Assembly: GCA_047625765.1 (NCBI GenBank) | Contig: JBLHRE010000068.1 | Location: 1-9,292, forward strand | DNA length: 9,292 nucleotides | Direction: 5' to 3' | Source: JBLHRE01 sp047625765 | GTDB lineage: Bacteria > Bacteroidota > Bacteroidia > Flavobacteriales > JBLHRE01 | In this document: piece after piece, positions 6,959 to 9,292 of the stretch | Position numbering within the stretch: the first letter of the stretch is position 1 | How the letters are laid out: the number at the start of each line of letters is the position of its first letter | Program-made: the position numbers and the translations under genes | Notes under the pieces: model-generated | Told to the model about the DNA's origin: nothing | The model's input: only the letters and a program-made list of their open reading frames with translations | Databases searched by the model: none

Positions 6959-7642
6959 CTATTTGTTTTTATTAACACATGCCAAGGCCATGTCTGAATA
7001 AAAAGTCGCCAACTCCTTAACATCTCCCTTAAAATCTGTTAATGAAGGTAAATGATCAGCAAAGTATTTTTGATGATGCACACCTTCAACTATAGTAGAA
7101 GTTAATGTGTGCGCATACTTAAAATCAGGACGGATTTCTAGAATTATATCGCTAATTCTAGCTACCAGTCTTTTATAACCCACATAAAAACCCTCCTTGT
7201 TGGCATCATCAACTTCCTTTGTCAAATAGGCTTTGGCCGATTCTGAAATAACAATGCGGTTAAGCACATTTAAATCTATATGACCGTATGATTCTTCAAG
7301 TCCAATATCTTTTGAAATCACCGTTATTGCCATTCTCAGCCTTTCTTCCAGAGCGGTAATATTATTAATTGAAAATACCAACTGATATTCCATCCAGCCC
7401 CAATACCAGGATATGATATAAATCAGAAGCTTGTGCTTGCTTTCAAAATAACGGTAAATTGAACTTTCAGCAGTTCTTAGTGCTTTTGCGAGCTTTCGAA
7501 AAGTAAAGTTTTCTAAACCAATTTGATCAATCAATTGGATGCTTTGACTAATAATGTTCTTTCCCAGATCCGATGAGTTTGGATCCTTTAGAAAAATTTT
7601 GTCATTAACCTTTATCTCGAGCTGCCCTATTAAGCTTTGCAT
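6959..7642 (-). CDS. TetR/AcrR-family transcriptional regulator
   Basis: This is a likely one-component regulator of the export operon that it heads. Of its 227 residues, about 28-72 form the TetR DNA-binding domain; the helix-turn-helix is FTFRKLAKALRTAESSIYRYFESKHKLL (in two parts: FTFRKLAKAL, 46-55, and TAESSIYRYFESKHKLL, 57-73), with the hallmark IYRYF recognition segment. The rest is an all-helical ligand/dimer domain with an aromatic patch (SWYWGWMEYQ, 78-87) and no similarity that names a ligand. About 25 residues precede the DNA-binding domain, longer than usual, but no other Met fits and my recollection of related Bacteroidota proteins has the same extension. The gene has its own promoter with two operator-like repeats, and its stop lies 3 nt before the ABC start, so it probably regulates itself and the transporter together. 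Confidence 0.88.
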   Translation of the reverse strand: MQSLIGQLEIKVNDKIFLKDPNSSDLGKNIISQSIQLIDQIGLENFTFRKLAKALRTAESSIYRYFESKHKLLIYIISWYWGWMEYQLVFSINNITALEERLRMAITVISKDIGLEESYGHIDLNVLNRIVISESAKAYLTKEVDDANKEGFYVGYKRLVARISDIILEIRPDFKYAHTLTSTIVEGVHHQKYFADHLPSLTDFKGDVKELATFYSDMALACVNKNK

Positions 7643-7662
7643 AGTTTGTGTGATTATTTAGC

Positions 7663-7674
7663 AGTACTAATACT
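7663..7674. promoter_or_regulatory. Operator-like site 2 (leader of the export operon)
   Basis: AGTACTAATACT on the plus strand is a 4-bp inverted repeat (AGTA-N4-TACT) matching the site at 7711-7722 in 11 of 12 positions. It lies about 20 nt upstream of the regulator ATG, in the predicted leader. Proposed binding site for the TetR-type protein; inferred from the repeat only. Confidence 0.45.
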
Positions 7675-7703
7675 TTTAATCTTAAAACAAGTATTTAAGC
7701 AAG

Positions 7704-7734
7704 CAAATATAGTAGTAATACTATCAAATACAAA
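7704..7734 (-). promoter_or_regulatory. Predicted promoter of the tetR-ABC-HlyD-TolC operon
   Basis: On the minus strand TTTG (7734-7731), a 19-nt spacer and TATATTTG (7711-7704) match the Bacteroidota consensus exactly. Transcription would begin near 7697, leaving a leader of about 55 nt. No comparable promoter is seen between the four genes. Confidence 0.75.
7709..7724. promoter_or_regulatory. Operator-like site 1 (overlaps the promoter)
   Basis: ATAGTA-N4-TACTAT (7709-7724) is a perfect 6-bp inverted repeat whose 12-bp core (7711-7722) recurs at 7663-7674. It fills part of the -33/-7 spacer and overlaps the first bases of the -7 box, so a bound repressor would block RNA polymerase. Its size and symmetry fit a dimeric TetR-type regulator. 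Confidence 0.5.
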
Positions 7735-7855
7735 ATAAAGGATCTATTATGGAAATTAAAATCTATTCCCTACAGACCTTAGATTGTCTAATCCTTAAAA
7801 ATTATGGGATTTAATATATTGACGCACAGAACTACTAACACATATGTCAATTGAC

Positions 7856-7891
7856 AAAAAAATCGGCTGCCTAATGAAAGACAGCCGATTT
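7856..7891 (-). terminator. Intrinsic terminator after the SprB-like surface protein gene
   Basis: On the minus strand, AAATCGGCTG (7891-7882) pairs with CAGCCGATTT (7869-7860). One mismatch and two further pairs (CT/AG) extend the stem around a 6-nt loop, and a run of seven Ts (7862-7856) overlaps and follows the right arm. It lies 26 nt after the stop codon and separates this gene from the export operon. Confidence 0.88.
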
Positions 7892-7917
7892 GGATAATGG
7901 TTATTCTATGTGTTGTG

Positions 7918-9292
7918 CTATTGCAACATCAAGCGTAAGGTAGAAATTGGTGTTTGATCTTGGTTGTATATCTGTACAAAATAAACTCCTTCAGATCTAC
8001 CCGTTAAGTCAATGCTTGCCTTCGCGCTTTCGCTTACTTGTGCCAATTGCTTGTTATAAACAACTTCGCCAATTGCATTTAAGACTTCCAATCTATACGT
8101 ATCACCTGCCTTCCAACCTTCCCAAGCTACCGTTACCAGCCCTGTACTTGGGTTAGGATAGATGTTGATATTGCTTTCTTGCTCTTCCAATCCTACGGAT
8201 GAACTATCGATTATCTCTATAGTCGTATCCTGTAAACATCCATTACCATCGGTAATGATACAGGTGTAGTTTGATGGTAACAATCCTGTTACATCTTGCG
8301 TGGTTGGCCCATGACTCCAATTATAGCTTACCGGTGGTATGATATTATTTACCTCTAAGTCGATATATCCTTTGTCTGTTGCTGAGTAATAGTGATGTAC
8401 TTCAGTTGTTGTTATATCAAAACGCTCTGGAGATAATACATCTACAGATTTGCTCTGGGTACATCCATTGGCATCTTTTACAACACAGGTGTAATTACCT
8501 GCCTTTAGGTTACTAAAAACCTGTGCTACCTGATATGTTGTTCCGCCATTCACACTATACAATAGTGATCCTGCTCCGCCTGATCCTGTAATTCGGATTC
8601 GACCATCATCACCTCCAAAACAGCTTACATTTTCCATCACTTCGATATTCAATATCAAAGCGGCTGGGTTGGTAAGTACCACTGCCGGAGCAATAGAAAT
8701 ACAACTATTTACATCCTTAATGTATACACTGTACGTTCCTGGTGCTAAACTAGCAAACACATTGTTTGTAGTAAAAGTAGAACCGTCTAACGAGAACTTG
8801 TATGCTCCTGTTCCGCCAAAGCCTTCTGCTCTTATTACGCCATCATTGGCATTGTTACAGCTTATCTCTTCTTCTAATGTTGCTACTACTGATATCTGTG
8901 GTGGATCTATAATGTTTGTTGCATTGGAGATCGTTTCACAGCCATTTGCATCTCTTACATGGAAGATGTAATTGTTCTTTGATAAACCGGTGTAGGTTGG
9001 TGAACTCTGATAGCTTGTTCCGCCATCTATACTATACTCAAACGGTGGCATTCCCCCGCTCATAAGTACTGTAATCTGTCCATCGGTCTCTCCATTACAT
9101 GAGATGTGCTGGTCTACATTGGCAAAAGCTATCAGTTCGCCTGGCTCTATAACGGTGTCGGTTACAGCCTCTGATATACAGCCTTTCTGATCTCTTGCTG
9201 TTATTGCATAGACTCCTGGCGCTAGGTTCTCGAACAAGCCTATATTAAAGAAGTCTACTCCGTTTACACTATACTGTATAAATCCTACTCCG
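7918..9292 (-). CDS. SprB-like repeat protein with type IX secretion sorting domain (5' end beyond window)
   Basis: The frame is open to the window edge, so the visible 457 residues are only the C-terminal part of a probably large surface or secreted protein; the TTG at 9237 is not a real start, since the frame continues upstream with repeat sequence (GVGFIQYSVNG). The fragment holds a partial and four full repeats of 75-80 residues. The full units carry C-x-G/N-x-x-DG-x-I, then GG-x-x-x-x-YSIDGG-x-x-Y, then F-x-x-L-x-x-G-x-Y and KDANGC, as in SprB and related gliding or adhesion proteins. The last about 83 residues (INIYPNPSTG... LRLMLQ) are a type A T9SS C-terminal sorting domain, which directs export across the outer membrane and attachment or release. 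No T9SS machinery gene is in view. Role as adhesin or motility protein is inferred from the family only. Confidence 0.9.
   Translation of the reverse strand, partial: GVGFIQYSVNGVDFFNIGLFENLAPGVYAITARDQKGCISEAVTDTVIEPGELIAFANVDQHISCNGETDGQITVLMSGGMPPFEYSIDGGTSYQSSPTYTGLSKNNYIFHVRDANGCETISNATNIIDPPQISVVATLEEEISCNNANDGVIRAEGFGGTGAYKFSLDGSTFTTNNVFASLAPGTYSVYIKDVNSCISIAPAVVLTNPAALILNIEVMENVSCFGGDDGRIRITGSGGAGSLLYSVNGGTTYQVAQVFSNLKAGNYTCVVKDANGCTQSKSVDVLSPERFDITTTEVHHYYSATDKGYIDLEVNNIIPPVSYNWSHGPTTQDVTGLLPSNYTCIITDGNGCLQDTTIEIIDSSSVGLEEQESNINIYPNPSTGLVTVAWEGWKAGDTYRLEVLNAIGEVVYNKQLAQVSESAKASIDLTGRSEGVYFVQIYNQDQTPISTLRLMLQ
8236..9291 (-). repeat. Tandem SprB-like protein repeats, about 80 residues each
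   Basis: Units, taken as ending at the GC or SC cysteine, are 9291-9178 (partial), 9177-8938, 8937-8701, 8700-8461 and 8460-8236, or 80, 79, 80 and 75 residues for the four complete ones. Cysteines recur at steps of 27 and 52-53 residues in the first three full units. The last unit has Tyr in place of the first Cys. The DNA of the units has diverged, so these are old duplications and not recent copies. Confidence 0.85.

Noticed and set aside
7749..7814. Small plus-strand frame of 21 codons with AAAGGA before its ATG, divergent from the regulator gene.
   Set aside because: No TAnnTTTG-type promoter on the plus strand, no recognisable peptide features, and such short frames are expected by chance in AT-rich intergenic DNA.
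1782..8971. Plus-strand open frames of 66-100 codons opposite prs, the ABC gene and the SprB-like gene.
   Set aside because: All lie antisense within well-identified genes, have no family resemblance, and look like by-products of codon use on the other strand.
8236..9291. Regularly spaced similar sequences as a possible CRISPR-like or DNA repeat array.
   Set aside because: The similarity is at protein level with a period of about 240 nt in an open frame; the DNA copies are diverged.

Overview
The window reads as a chromosomal segment of a Bacteroidota bacterium. Three things support this. A cell-surface protein ends in a type IX secretion (T9SS) sorting domain and carries SprB-like repeats. 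Three promoters fit the TTG/TTTG...TAnnTTTG pattern of this phylum. The order prs - rplY (L25/Ctc) - pth is the one I know from Bacteroidota. The DNA is AT-rich by eye. A marine or soil member of Cytophagales or a relative is my guess, not something the sequence proves. All protein genes lie on the minus strand and the only tRNA is on the plus strand.

Region 1 (1-2050, minus) is a housekeeping operon transcribed from about 2005: prs (PRPP synthase), rplY (ribosomal protein L25/Ctc) and the 5' two thirds of pth (peptidyl-tRNA hydrolase, cut by the window start). Two coding-region hairpins stand out here, a 14-bp perfect stem in pth and a 10-bp stem in rplY. Region 2 (2070-2257, plus) is a compact tRNA-Leu(CAA) unit with its own promoter and a very clear terminator, divergent from prs. 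About 200 bp without a gene follow, ending in an AT-rich hairpin next to the tolC-like stop.

Region 3 (2462-7734, minus) is a tight four-gene operon: a TetR-type regulator, an ABC exporter, an HlyD-type periplasmic adaptor and a TolC-type outer-membrane protein. The gaps are 3 nt, 4 nt and a 4-nt overlap, so the genes are probably co-transcribed and make one tripartite envelope-spanning export machine. The first gene product probably controls its own promoter, where two near-identical 12-bp operator-like palindromes sit. The most unusual point is the ABC protein: its Walker A motif is intact, but the Q-loop, signature motif, Walker B acid pair and H-loop are all non-canonical.

Region 4 (7856-9292, minus) is the 3' part of a large secreted or surface protein. 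It has one partial and four full repeats of about 80 residues (SprB-like) followed by a T9SS C-terminal sorting domain, with a good terminator after the gene. Its 5' end lies beyond the window.
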